Assembly: GCA_040388605.1 (NCBI GenBank)
Contig: JAZKBN010000013.1
Span: forward strand, 1 to 64,000
Reading direction: 5' to 3'
DNA: 64,000 nucleotides
Origin: JAZKBN01 sp040388605
GTDB taxonomy: Bacteria > Bacteroidota > Bacteroidia > Cytophagales > Flexibacteraceae
A model generated the notes under the pieces. The model made no database searches, was not told where the DNA came from, and saw nothing but the letters and a program-made list of their open reading frames with translations. Numbering within the stretch: the stretch's first letter is position 1; each line of letters begins with the position of its first letter. Below are positions 37,357 to 45,592 of this stretch, one piece after another. The position numbers and the translations under genes are program-made.

Positions 37357-38199
37357 TTACCAGGTGAGGGCCTCGGGGGAAGCGAGGAAAAGGTTGTTGA
37401 GCTCTTTATTGATCTGTTCCAGTAATCCCAATTTAAAATGCCGCTGAATTTCTTTCCATACAGTTGGATGCGATTCTCCCTGGAGTTCAGTAATCAGTTT
37501 TTTAAGGTCTGGGTCAGATGCGTCTTTTTCCTTTTGAGAATTATATTGTGCAAGTCGTGCAGAATAAGAACCGTAATAATTCCTGCGTTGAATTCGCAGG
37601 GCTTCACCATGGCCCGAATCGTTTAAGCCTAATATTGTATTTAGTGTATAGTCAGCTCTATCATATTCTATGGTGCCTTCATCTGCCAGATTTACAAACT
37701 CAAAGGTGCCTCCCAAATCAAGGAAAAGGTAATCCATTGCATCCTCTGTTCTGGGATTAATAAGAACTGCAATACCCGGCGGAGGCCGGCTTATAACAGT
37801 GCCCGGTTTAGGATTAACTTTTTCAAATAAACCTGTATCGTCTCTGAAAACAGCGAAATTATTGTTTTTTGCAACATTGCATTGACCGCAGACATAAATG
37901 TAATTGTCCCAGCTAAAGCAATGTTCAGGGTACAGGCTTTTAGGGTATATATGCTCAACTTCATCTGCATAAGAATCTTCACAATACACGCACCGCTGCG
38001 CGCCGGAGCACATTTCCTTTAGTTTTAATTTAACGGCATCGAAAACCGGACTGCCTTTTTTATTTGCTGCACTGAACAGGCGTTTGCCTAAGCTGCTCTT
38101 TTTAGCAAAATCAGGCTCAGCATCAACTTTACCCTGATAAGCAGCTAAAGCGGTCAAAGTTTTTAAATCCGGGCTAATATTACCGGGTAGCTTTATCAT
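37357..38199 (-). CDS. ptuB: Septu-type HNH endonuclease, PtuB-like
   Basis: 280 residues. The zinc-bound HNH fold is clear: Cys70 and Cys73 (RCVYCED), then EHIYPKS at 82-88, then Cys104 and Cys107 with Asn108 and Lys111 (VCGQCNVAKNN). In Septu anti-phage systems PtuB is the nuclease activated by the PtuA ATPase. The start overlaps the ptuA-like stop by 20 bp, so the two are translationally coupled. The same pair also occurs as effector of some retrons, but no reverse transcriptase is encoded anywhere in the window. Confidence 0.8.
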   Translation of the reverse strand: MIKLPGNISPDLKTLTALAAYQGKVDAEPDFAKKSSLGKRLFSAANKKGSPVFDAVKLKLKEMCSGAQRCVYCEDSYADEVEHIYPKSLYPEHCFSWDNYIYVCGQCNVAKNNNFAVFRDDTGLFEKVNPKPGTVISRPPPGIAVLINPRTEDAMDYLFLDLGGTFEFVNLADEGTIEYDRADYTLNTILGLNDSGHGEALRIQRRNYYGSYSARLAQYNSQKEKDASDPDLKKLITELQGESHPTVWKEIQRHFKLGLLEQINKELNNLFLASPEALTW

Positions 38200-39475
38200 T
38201 GCTTAACGGGTTTTCCGTTGGGAAAATGGCTTTGAGGTTCTGTTGTTCTGCTCTTTCGTCTTCTGTAAGTCCTTTCAATAATGATTTTACATTGAGCTTT
38301 GCCAATTTATTCAGCATTTCGTTCGATTCTTCTGAAACGGAAACATTATCACCGAAGGCTTCGGTGCCATAAGCATCTAATACGTTACCATAAATAAGGC
38401 GATTTCTGTCAATGCCGGTTATTTCCTTTGATTCTTCACCAGAGCCCGGTGCGGCTAAACGCCAGATGCTGCCCTTTTCGGCTGCACGGCAGATTAATGG
38501 GCTGTGGGTGGTTACAATGAACTGGATGTTGGGAAACACTTTAGTAAACCATTGACCTATTTGCGTTTGCCAGGTAGGGTGAAGGTGGGCGTCTATTTCA
38601 TCAATTAATACAGCACCGTGGATTGTAATTACATTTTCTCTGAAATGTTCGAGAATAAAATTTGCCGGGAAAAACCAAAATATCTGCCTTAGAAGTTCTA
38701 AAGTAAGACTTAATATTGAGCGATATCCGTCGCTTAATTGTTCAACAATTATTTCGTTTTCATCGGCATCAATAAATGTTACCCCATCTGGTCCGATATG
38801 ACTTAATCGCACATTGTTTGGCAAAAAGTTATGCTCGTTTATTAAATTCTTAATGAATTTAATAATATCAGCCGACTCAATTCCTCTATCGCTTTCAGGG
38901 CTATCAAGCTGCGTAAATCTTAGGTCCTTAAGCCACTCTGTTATTTCGGTTAATGCAACATCTTCTCCGAAAACAGAAAGATGTGCGCCTAAGCCAGGTT
39001 GTGCATGGAACACTTTTGACCATTCGGGGTTGCCTCCCTGGAAACGTCTAAACGGCCCGAAACCGGCAGAAAAATTCTCTTGCGGTCTTTTCCAGTTAAA
39101 CCGGCTTTCGTCTTTATTAGATTTTAAATTTATATGCTCTCTCTCATTGTTACCACCACGCTTGCGTTCAAAACCAATGAGATATTTGTATGGTGTGTCT
39201 TTATTGGAACCCATTCTTGTATCAAAGGGACCTAACTCAACTTCAAGCTCAACAGAACCATAGTCTTTATCCTTTTTCAACCAGTCCCTCCAATCAGGTC
39301 GTAACCCATAAGCCTGTTCCGGCCCCACCAACGCCAATGCTATCGCCCTGATTATACTCGTCTTCCCCGACCCGTTATCCCCAATTAGCACATGCCAGCC
39401 GGCCGGATTTTTAAAATCCATTTCAAAGCTGTCTATACCCCGAATATTCTCTATTTTAACCTTCTTTATATACAT
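38180..39475 (-). CDS. ptuA: Septu-type AAA ATPase, PtuA-like
   Basis: 431 residues of the SMC/OLD-like ABC ATPase class. Walker A GDNGSGKTS at 32-40, an ABC-signature-like LSDGYRS at 247-253, Walker B VLIDEIDAHLHP at 289-300 and an H-loop VTTHSP at 321-326 are all present. The length fits PtuA. The product would sense phage infection and control the partner nuclease. A possible promoter lies at 39511-39518. This is the only recognisable defence locus in the window. Confidence 0.8.
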   Translation of the reverse strand: MYIKKVKIENIRGIDSFEMDFKNPAGWHVLIGDNGSGKTSIIRAIALALVGPEQAYGLRPDWRDWLKKDKDYGSVELEVELGPFDTRMGSNKDTPYKYLIGFERKRGGNNEREHINLKSNKDESRFNWKRPQENFSAGFGPFRRFQGGNPEWSKVFHAQPGLGAHLSVFGEDVALTEITEWLKDLRFTQLDSPESDRGIESADIIKFIKNLINEHNFLPNNVRLSHIGPDGVTFIDADENEIIVEQLSDGYRSILSLTLELLRQIFWFFPANFILEHFRENVITIHGAVLIDEIDAHLHPTWQTQIGQWFTKVFPNIQFIVTTHSPLICRAAEKGSIWRLAAPGSGEESKEITGIDRNRLIYGNVLDAYGTEAFGDNVSVSEESNEMLNKLAKLNVKSLLKGLTEDERAEQQNLKAIFPTENPLSNDKATR

Positions 39476-39510
39476 AATTCATAGCTTTGGCGCTCTGCCG
39501 CTGCTAAGGG

Positions 39511-39518
39511 CAAATATA
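39511..39518 (-). promoter_or_regulatory. Possible promoter of ptuAB
   Basis: TATATTTG on the minus strand, 36 bp before the ptuA start. TTG triplets are 13 and 16 bp upstream, closer than usual. Confidence 0.4.
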
Positions 39519-39556
39519 GAAAAACCATAAGCAACAATTTCATTCGCCGCACCAAT

Positions 39557-40339
39557 ATGTACGAACACCTCTTATACACCACAGAGAACGGCATTGCCCG
39601 CCTCACCTTAAACCGTCCCGAAGTTTATAACGCCATTAACCAAAAGATTGGCGAAGAAATACTGGATGCCCTAAAAAACGCTGCCCGCGACCCTGAAGTG
39701 CGGGTATTGGTTTTCAGCGGAAACGGAAAGGCCTTCTGCTCCGGGCAGGATTTAAAGGACAGCGCCGCTACCCCCGGCCGCAGCCTCGCCGACTCTTTAC
39801 ACACGCGCTATAATCCCATTATCAGGGCCATGCACAACATGCCCAAACCCATAATTGCCCGGGTTAACGGTGTTGCTGCCGGTGCGGGCTGCTCCTTAGC
39901 TCTCGCCTGCGATATTGCCATAGCAGCAGAAGAAGCCAAGTTCATAGAGATTTTTATAAACATTGGCCTGGTGCCCGACAGTGGCAGCTCATGGCTGCTC
40001 CCGAGGTTGGTAGGCCTCAGCAAGGCTTTTGAAATGTGTACCCTGGGTACCCCTGTTTCCGCCAAAGATGCGGCAAATATCGGCCTCATTAACTACGCCG
40101 TTCCTGCTGATGAGCTTGATGCCAAGGTGGATGCTATGGCCGAAGCTTACGCCCAAGCCCCCACTGCCGCCATTGGCCTGATTAAGAAAATGCTGCACAA
40201 ATCTAAATCAGGCGCAAGCCTCGATGAAATGCTTGATTATGAAGCCTATTGCCAGGAAATTGCCGGCCGCAGCCATGACCATAACGAAGGTAAAACCGCG
40301 TTTCTTGAAAAGAGGAAACCTGCCTTCCTGGGTAAATAA
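39557..40339 (+). CDS. paaG: Enoyl-CoA hydratase/isomerase family, PaaG-like
   Basis: 260 residues, full length for the crotonase fold. Recognisable motifs: AFCSGQDLKD near residue 60 (oxyanion-hole strand), NGVAAGAGCSLALACDIAIA (about 104-123), and the isomerase-type Asp in VPDSGSSW near 139. PaaG converts the ring-epoxide of phenylacetyl-CoA during aerobic phenylacetate breakdown; other crotonases of this subgroup act in fatty-acid metabolism. No other paa genes are near, so PaaG is by similarity only. Confidence 0.75.
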   Translation: MYEHLLYTTENGIARLTLNRPEVYNAINQKIGEEILDALKNAARDPEVRVLVFSGNGKAFCSGQDLKDSAATPGRSLADSLHTRYNPIIRAMHNMPKPIIARVNGVAAGAGCSLALACDIAIAAEEAKFIEIFINIGLVPDSGSSWLLPRLVGLSKAFEMCTLGTPVSAKDAANIGLINYAVPADELDAKVDAMAEAYAQAPTAAIGLIKKMLHKSKSGASLDEMLDYEAYCQEIAGRSHDHNEGKTAFLEKRKPAFLGK

Positions 40340-40373
40340 TTACGGCATATTTAACCGTTATAGCTGAAATGCA

Positions 40374-40398
40374 AAAAGCCGGCAAGTTGCCGGCTTTT
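40374..40398 (+). terminator. Bidirectional terminator between paaG-like gene and lipoprotein gene
   Basis: Perfect 12-bp palindromic arms (AAAAGCCGGCAA/TTGCCGGCTTTT), ending in T on one side and beginning with A on the other, so it can serve both convergent genes. Confidence 0.85.
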
Positions 40399-40425
40399 CT
40401 ATTGGATTATATTTATGCAAAACGC

Positions 40426-41241
40426 CTATTCGCAGGTGGTTCCGTATTTAATGAGGTAGTATTTTGTGCTGTTTTCATTGGCATTTGCATTGCGCGTGCC
40501 TACGGTTATGCGGGCCACACTGCCGTCTGCATTCAGGATGTAACTGTAAGTATCGGTTTTTAATGAGGCGCCCTGCGGGGTGGAACCGGTAAGTATTACT
40601 GGCAGGTTTGTTTGCGCCTTACCGTAAAAACGACGAGGAAATACCCCTAAGAACATTTGCCTCAGTATAGGCCCTTCAGAAACCCATTTATTGGCCAAAG
40701 TACCATAAGTTATATCGGCATATTGGTTTTTATCGTTGCCTGATGCATAGCTGTAATCAGAATGTATAAGGTTGCCGCCTGACCATGTAAATACACCGGT
40801 TACTGCATTATTTCCTTCAACCAAATTGCTGACCGAACCTGTTAAGTAACCATTGGCATCATAAGTATAAGTGCTTGTTCCTAAAGAAGTTCGCTCTTTA
40901 ACTATTCTGCCTGCATTCAGCCAGGCTGAATCTTTCAGGCTCCCGTTCTGCGTATTATGGAAAATAATATTACCGTCGGCAGAATAGGTGAATAGGTCGG
41001 TAGTGGTTGATGCAGGGCTGTCGGTAATGGTGTAAACAGATTTTATCGGGCGGCCGAGTATATCAAAATACCATAGGTGTTTACCGTTGGGAAGCGAGTT
41101 TATACTGCCGTTATCTATGGTGCTGTCGGTTTCAGTAAGAATGCCGCAGGTTTGCTTCGGGCTCTCGTCTTTAGATTTGCAGGATGTTAAAGCCTGTGTG
41201 AATAAAATGGCTGCAACGGCAGCGGCAGATAATGCTTTCAT
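40426..41241 (-). CDS. Lipoprotein with YD-like repeats
   Basis: 271 residues. Lipobox TQALTSCKSK. The mature part carries loose YD-repeat-like segments (STYTYDANGYLTGSVSN, DTYSYILNADGSVARI), typical of Bacteroidota DUF4595-like proteins with beta-stranded repeats. It has a lone Cys near the end. Function unknown. Confidence 0.6.
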   Translation of the reverse strand: MKALSAAAVAAILFTQALTSCKSKDESPKQTCGILTETDSTIDNGSINSLPNGKHLWYFDILGRPIKSVYTITDSPASTTTDLFTYSADGNIIFHNTQNGSLKDSAWLNAGRIVKERTSLGTSTYTYDANGYLTGSVSNLVEGNNAVTGVFTWSGGNLIHSDYSYASGNDKNQYADITYGTLANKWVSEGPILRQMFLGVFPRRFYGKAQTNLPVILTGSTPQGASLKTDTYSYILNADGSVARITVGTRNANANENSTKYYLIKYGTTCE

Positions 41242-41493
41242 ATTGGTAATTGAAAATTGTACTATTCATTTACCTGATGCAAATGCCCGGCCGGTTATTC
41301 AAGATTATATAAAATTCCCAATTAAAACCAATACATCTCCCTGTTCATAGCAGGTTGCTTCGCGCTGTTAAAAAAGGCCGGTGCCGTGGCAGGTTAAAAC
41401 ATACAGGCCGGCACAGGCCTAATAAACCCGAAGCAATCCTCCTTTCTGCTGTTCTAAGGTAATTTAACCAAATGAGTTTTACATGAACCGCAA

Positions 41494-41850
41494 TTATTCT
41501 TTCACGAAAAAGGCCTGGCCCCAACCCACTACCGATACGCAATAAATGCCTGCATGCAGGTGGCTCATATTAAAGGCATCGCCCTGGTAAACATCGTTCA
41601 TAATTAATTGGCCAAGCAGGTTGTAAACCTGCACCCGCACCAGTGGCGGCAACCCGATAAGCCGCAGTTCAGATGCCGTAGGGTTAGGGTATAAGGTATA
41701 TACATTACGCTCAACAGCCGATGAATCTGAAAATAGGGAATCGTGGCCCGGTTTGTTATGGGGCAGGGCATAAGCAGGCATTCCCGATAGAGCCAAATGC
41801 AGGCTGAATGCTGCTAAAAATACGGTGAAGTAGCGTAAAATCCTGTGCAT
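41494..41850 (-). CDS. Tiny secreted protein that is essentially a T9SS sorting domain
   Basis: 118 residues. A signal peptide (MHRILRYFTVFLAAFSLHLA, cut near AYA) is followed by only about 15 linker residues. A type A sorting domain follows (TLYPNPTASELRLIGLPPL, VYNLLGQLI, HAGIYCVSVVG, FFVKE). There is no passenger domain. It closely resembles the C-terminal domains of the two propeller proteins 4-6 kb away. It could be a degraded large substrate, or a small cargo. An inverted repeat (TACTGTC/GACAGTA, 41894-41912) lies about 45 bp upstream. Confidence 0.65.
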   Translation of the reverse strand: MHRILRYFTVFLAAFSLHLALSGMPAYALPHNKPGHDSLFSDSSAVERNVYTLYPNPTASELRLIGLPPLVRVQVYNLLGQLIMNDVYQGDAFNMSHLHAGIYCVSVVGWGQAFFVKE

Positions 41851-42231
41851 GGCATCGGGGTTAAAAACAGAAGAAAATAAAGAATGAGCAGCGTACTGTC
41901 AGGCAGACAGTATTGAGGGTAAAATGGTTGCCGGAGGTATGGCTTATTTAATTATGCGATGAAAAATCCGGGCAATCAAGATCGTTAATTGCGGGGAATA
42001 CTCGTCTTAAAAAACATGCATTAGAGAGTAATTATTCAGCTTACTCCATGATTACAGGTATTGAATAAGTCCCCGCCATCAATAGCTGCCGGTAATAAGG
42101 CATATTGTACTTAGAAATATTCATTGAGAATGCGTTTGCTGAAAACCAATACTGTGTACTTGGTATGTACAGCAAATTCGCCTGAACATTACAATTTTAA
42201 ATGGCCTGAATAAATATACGAAACCGTTCCC
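41851..42231. other. Intergenic region with an inverted repeat
   Basis: 381 bp. It contains the perfect 7-bp inverted repeat TACTGTC/GACAGTA (41894-41912), which may be an operator or a hairpin. No gene or consensus promoter is visible. Confidence 0.4.
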
Positions 42232-42954
42232 TTAATCTTTCTTCGCAATCAGTATCATCCTGTCTGAGCGATGTTCGTCATAGGCATCAAGCTCATAATT
42301 GCCTAAAATTTCCTGCAGCCTGAGTCCGCTTTTGTGAAAATACCGCATAAAATCGAGGCAATCTAAAGCGCGTACGCGTTCTTCAAAATGATGCTCCTTA
42401 CCGTCGGCCTTAAAATCTATGGTTTTTATAATTACCCCTTCTTCCACCCGTTTCGTAATCCTGAATGCTATTCCTTCAACCTCAACTGTTTGCGCCGAAA
42501 CCAAATGCGTAAGCACCCGCGGGGTATTCATAAAATCTATTAACAAAACCCCGCCTTTACGCAAATCTGCAGCGGCGCTTTGCACAACTTGGATATTGCC
42601 GGCATCTTCGAAATACCCGAAGCTGGTAAACAGGTTCAACACATAATGAAAAGCGTTGGGCTCCAAAACCTCGCGCATATCGTGCACGGCAAAGCTCAGG
42701 CCACGGCGGGCAAGCTTGCGGGCAGCCGCAATGTTATTGGGGCTTAAATCTATGCCCGTGGTATCGGCGCCTATGCGGCACAGCGACAGTGAATGCCTGC
42801 CCCTGCCGCATGCCAAATCAAGCACCCGGTCGCCCGGACGTATTTCCAGGTACCCGGCCAGGCGAGATATGAAACGGCTCGCCTCGTTTTCGTTGTGGCG
42901 GCTGTAAAGCACATGATAGTAGGGCGAATCGAACCATTCGCTGTACCAGGACAT
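42232..42954 (-). CDS. Class I SAM-dependent methyltransferase
   Basis: 240 residues. The nucleotide motif VLDLACGRGRHSLSL at about 43-57, an acidic GIDLSPNNIAAARKL following it, and a GGVLLIDFMN strand are typical of class I methyltransferases (Methyltransf_25-like). The substrate cannot be told from sequence. It stands alone between the small T9SS protein and the PorE-like gene. Confidence 0.8.
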   Translation of the reverse strand: MSWYSEWFDSPYYHVLYSRHNENEASRFISRLAGYLEIRPGDRVLDLACGRGRHSLSLCRIGADTTGIDLSPNNIAAARKLARRGLSFAVHDMREVLEPNAFHYVLNLFTSFGYFEDAGNIQVVQSAAADLRKGGVLLIDFMNTPRVLTHLVSAQTVEVEGIAFRITKRVEEGVIIKTIDFKADGKEHHFEERVRALDCLDFMRYFHKSGLRLQEILGNYELDAYDEHRSDRMILIAKKD

Positions 42955-43141
42955 TCAGTAGGGGAAAGGGGTAAAAATAATTGCCCGGTTTAACCATGCC
43001 CACCGGCATAAGCGGAGGTTAGCCGTTAATTTTAGTTCATGGTTCAGCATTCGGCATGAACCTGTACCGGGGTCAAATATACCCTAAATATGCCCGAACC
43101 TTCATGCATTAAAAACCCTGTTCAGGCAGTTTTTGCAAATT

Positions 43142-45121
43142 TTACTGCGGGGGAACAATTTCAAACTCTACCCGCCGGTTTATAGCCCTGTCATCCTCGG
43201 TTTTTTCTGACGGAATAATGGGGTGGGTATCGCCGTAGCCGAAGGCTTCAATGCGGTGCTCGCGTATTTTACCGCTTTCAATCAGGTATTTACGTATGGC
43301 CTGTGCACGGTTAAGGCTTAGCTTCAGGTTGGCTTTCTTATCGCCTACCTGGTCGGTATGGCCGCTGATTTTTAGCTTGAAGCGTGGGTTATCTATCAGG
43401 AAGTTCATTACCTGGTCAAGATCTTTGGTCATCGAGGGCAGAATTTCATCGCTGCCTTCGGCAAATTCTATATCAGAGAAACGAATTTTGTGGTTCCTGA
43501 TGTTATCGGTTTTTCGCTCAATGGTGGTATCGCCGTTGAGGTGGAACATTTCCTGTATCCTGAAAAACTCGTCGCCCTGTATTACCAGCAGGTAGTTGTT
43601 GTTTTTAATCAGGTCAAAATCGAAGCTGCCGTCGGCACGCAGGGCACGGGGGGCTACCTCTACGCCATGGTCGAGGTCAATAATGCTTACTATGCCCTGG
43701 AAGGGTTTACCCGTAGAATCGGTAAGCGAGCCGTGGAAGGCCGTATAGGCAAGCGGTTGCGCCTCCATGGGCAGCGGAAAGCTGAACAGGTCCTGGTTGT
43801 TCATATCTGCTTCCTCAGACCTTGCATAATACAGGTTCTTGCTTTTGCCGTCTATTGCAAAATATTGCTCGTTGCCCTTGCCGTTCACCAAGGGACCAAT
43901 ATTGCGGGGTTCCTGGAAATGCCCGTTCCTGAAATAGCTTTTATAAATATCGAAGCCGCCGAAGTTCACCAAATGCCCGTTGCTGCTGAAATACAGTATG
44001 CGGTAGGTTTGGTGCCAAAAAGGGCTGCTTTCGTTTTGCCGGGTGTTAACTGTTGGGCCCAGGTTTTGGGCCTGCCCCCATTCGCCGCCGGGCAGCTTTA
44101 CGCTGTAATAAATATCTGACCTGCCGAAACCGCCCAGGCGATCACTGGCAAAAAACATGGTATCTTCAGATGCGCTCAGCGCCGGCTGACTATCCCAGCC
44201 GTTGCTGTTAATGCCGGGGCCCAGGTTACGAATATTGCCCCAGGCGTTTTCGTTGGCCACCCAGTCGGCGCAAAAAATATCGCAGCTGCCAAAGCCCTGC
44301 GGAGATTCGCAGCGGCTGAAATAGAGGTGCTTGCCGTCGCGGCTGAAAATGGCCGAGCCTTCGTTGTATTCGCTGTTAATGGTCAGCATCGGGTCCGATT
44401 CATCGAAATACCCGTCCATGCTTTTGCTGAAATACAGGTCTTCGTTCGGCTTGTTGGTGCCTTTATGCTTTTTGCGCTTGCTGGTGAAAATGAGCGTATC
44501 GTCGCCTGCCGAAAGGGCGGGGCCGTAATCGGCCGAAGATGAGTTAATGCCGTCGCCCATGCTGAGCAGCACGCCGCGGGGGGGCTGCAGGGTATCTATA
44601 TGCTTGCGGTACTCAACCAGCTCATAGTAAAAGTTCAGGGGCACATAAGTAATTGTTTGGCCAACCGAAACGCTGTCGTAATACCTGCGCACCTTGTTAA
44701 TATCGCCGGGATGATGCTTGAGCACCATGCGGAAGAGGCTCTTGGCTTTATCGTTTTTGCCGGTAGCCATATACAGCTGCCCCAGTTTCCAGAGCCAGCG
44801 CGTTTCATAATAAAAATTTTGTATCCCGAACTGGCTTACATACTGCTCAAGCAGGGGCAGGCTTTTATCCAAATCGCCCTTTGCCTCGGCTTTTTGCAGC
44901 TTTTTAAGCAATGCCGGGTCTTCGAAATAGGTAATTTTGTTTATGTTCGGAAAAATGAACTCGTAGGTGCGGTAGCTGGTCGGGTTTGTACTTACCTCGT
45001 TCTCAATAGGCATGTTGAACGTTTTACCTTTTTTGAACTGCCCGTAAGTGTCCGCGGCAGGCCACAGCAATGCCCAAACGGGCAACATTGCAATCAGCAG
45101 TCGGAAGTGGTTTAAACGCAT
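43142..45121 (-). CDS. OmpA-family protein with TPR, propeller and carboxypeptidase-like domain (PorE-like architecture)
   Basis: 659 residues with a signal peptide. Domain order: TPR pair (about 65-140), WD40/PD40 propeller (about 190-440, e.g. DDTLIFTSKRKKHKG), carboxypeptidase regulatory-like beta fold (about 455-535), and an OmpA C-terminal peptidoglycan-binding domain (about 545-655) with ISGHTDQVGDKKANLKLS and the arginine-rich NRAQAIRKYLIESGK. This is the order described for PorE, a T9SS component anchored to peptidoglycan. Many Bacteroidota carry paralogues of the same architecture, so the name is not certain. It begins with a signal peptide, not a lipobox. Confidence 0.75.
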   Translation of the reverse strand: MRLNHFRLLIAMLPVWALLWPAADTYGQFKKGKTFNMPIENEVSTNPTSYRTYEFIFPNINKITYFEDPALLKKLQKAEAKGDLDKSLPLLEQYVSQFGIQNFYYETRWLWKLGQLYMATGKNDKAKSLFRMVLKHHPGDINKVRRYYDSVSVGQTITYVPLNFYYELVEYRKHIDTLQPPRGVLLSMGDGINSSSADYGPALSAGDDTLIFTSKRKKHKGTNKPNEDLYFSKSMDGYFDESDPMLTINSEYNEGSAIFSRDGKHLYFSRCESPQGFGSCDIFCADWVANENAWGNIRNLGPGINSNGWDSQPALSASEDTMFFASDRLGGFGRSDIYYSVKLPGGEWGQAQNLGPTVNTRQNESSPFWHQTYRILYFSSNGHLVNFGGFDIYKSYFRNGHFQEPRNIGPLVNGKGNEQYFAIDGKSKNLYYARSEEADMNNQDLFSFPLPMEAQPLAYTAFHGSLTDSTGKPFQGIVSIIDLDHGVEVAPRALRADGSFDFDLIKNNNYLLVIQGDEFFRIQEMFHLNGDTTIERKTDNIRNHKIRFSDIEFAEGSDEILPSMTKDLDQVMNFLIDNPRFKLKISGHTDQVGDKKANLKLSLNRAQAIRKYLIESGKIREHRIEAFGYGDTHPIIPSEKTEDDRAINRRVEFEIVPPQ

Positions 45122-45377
45122 GCGTATAGAGTGTTTCGGGCTCCCGTATCGGCGTAAAGATGAAACGGTGGGTAAATATCATGAAAATTTAATTTAAAAT
45201 GTTTATAAGGCATGATATAGATGCTTCCCGTTGGTTCGAATGCTGGTTTTGACAGGCGCTGACGTAAGACGGCAGGGCGGGGTGGCGGGAAACATTGCCG
45301 GCGTGCATGAAATCATAACTCAAATCAGGACTGCAATAAATCTGCTCATGCCAAGCCATGCTATTAAACGCATCCGG

Positions 45378-45592
45378 TTACTCCTTCACAAAATACTTCC
45401 GGCCCCGGCCCGTTACAGCCACACAATACAAGCCGGGCTGGAGGGTGTTTATTTCCAGGCTGTTTCCGTTATAAGTATAGCTGAGTGCGACCTGGCCAAG
45501 CAGGTTGAATATTTGAACGGTGGTATTGGTCGGCAGGTTTGAAATGCGGAGCTCGGTGGAGGCGGGGTTGGGGTAGAGGGTGAAGGCAGATG
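45378..45592 (-). repeat. T9SS sorting-domain repeat, copy A
   Basis: 215 bp that match 47996-48210 with about two substitutions. It encodes the C-terminal T9SS domain of propeller protein A. Confidence 0.9.

Noticed and set aside
33018..39475. A CRISPR-linked TPR-CHAT (craspase) system
   Set aside because: No CRISPR repeats, no Cas proteins, and the protein has a signal peptide.
37357..39475. Retron with PtuAB effectors
   Set aside because: No reverse transcriptase or msr/msd-like sequence in or near the locus.
43490..45115. Long plus-strand open frames opposite the PorE-like gene
   Set aside because: Antisense shadows of a real gene; no start context or family-like composition.
45225..45250. 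GGTTCGAA resembling a tRNA T-loop
   Set aside because: The flanking bases do not form a T stem and no acceptor or anticodon stem can be drawn, so there is no tRNA.
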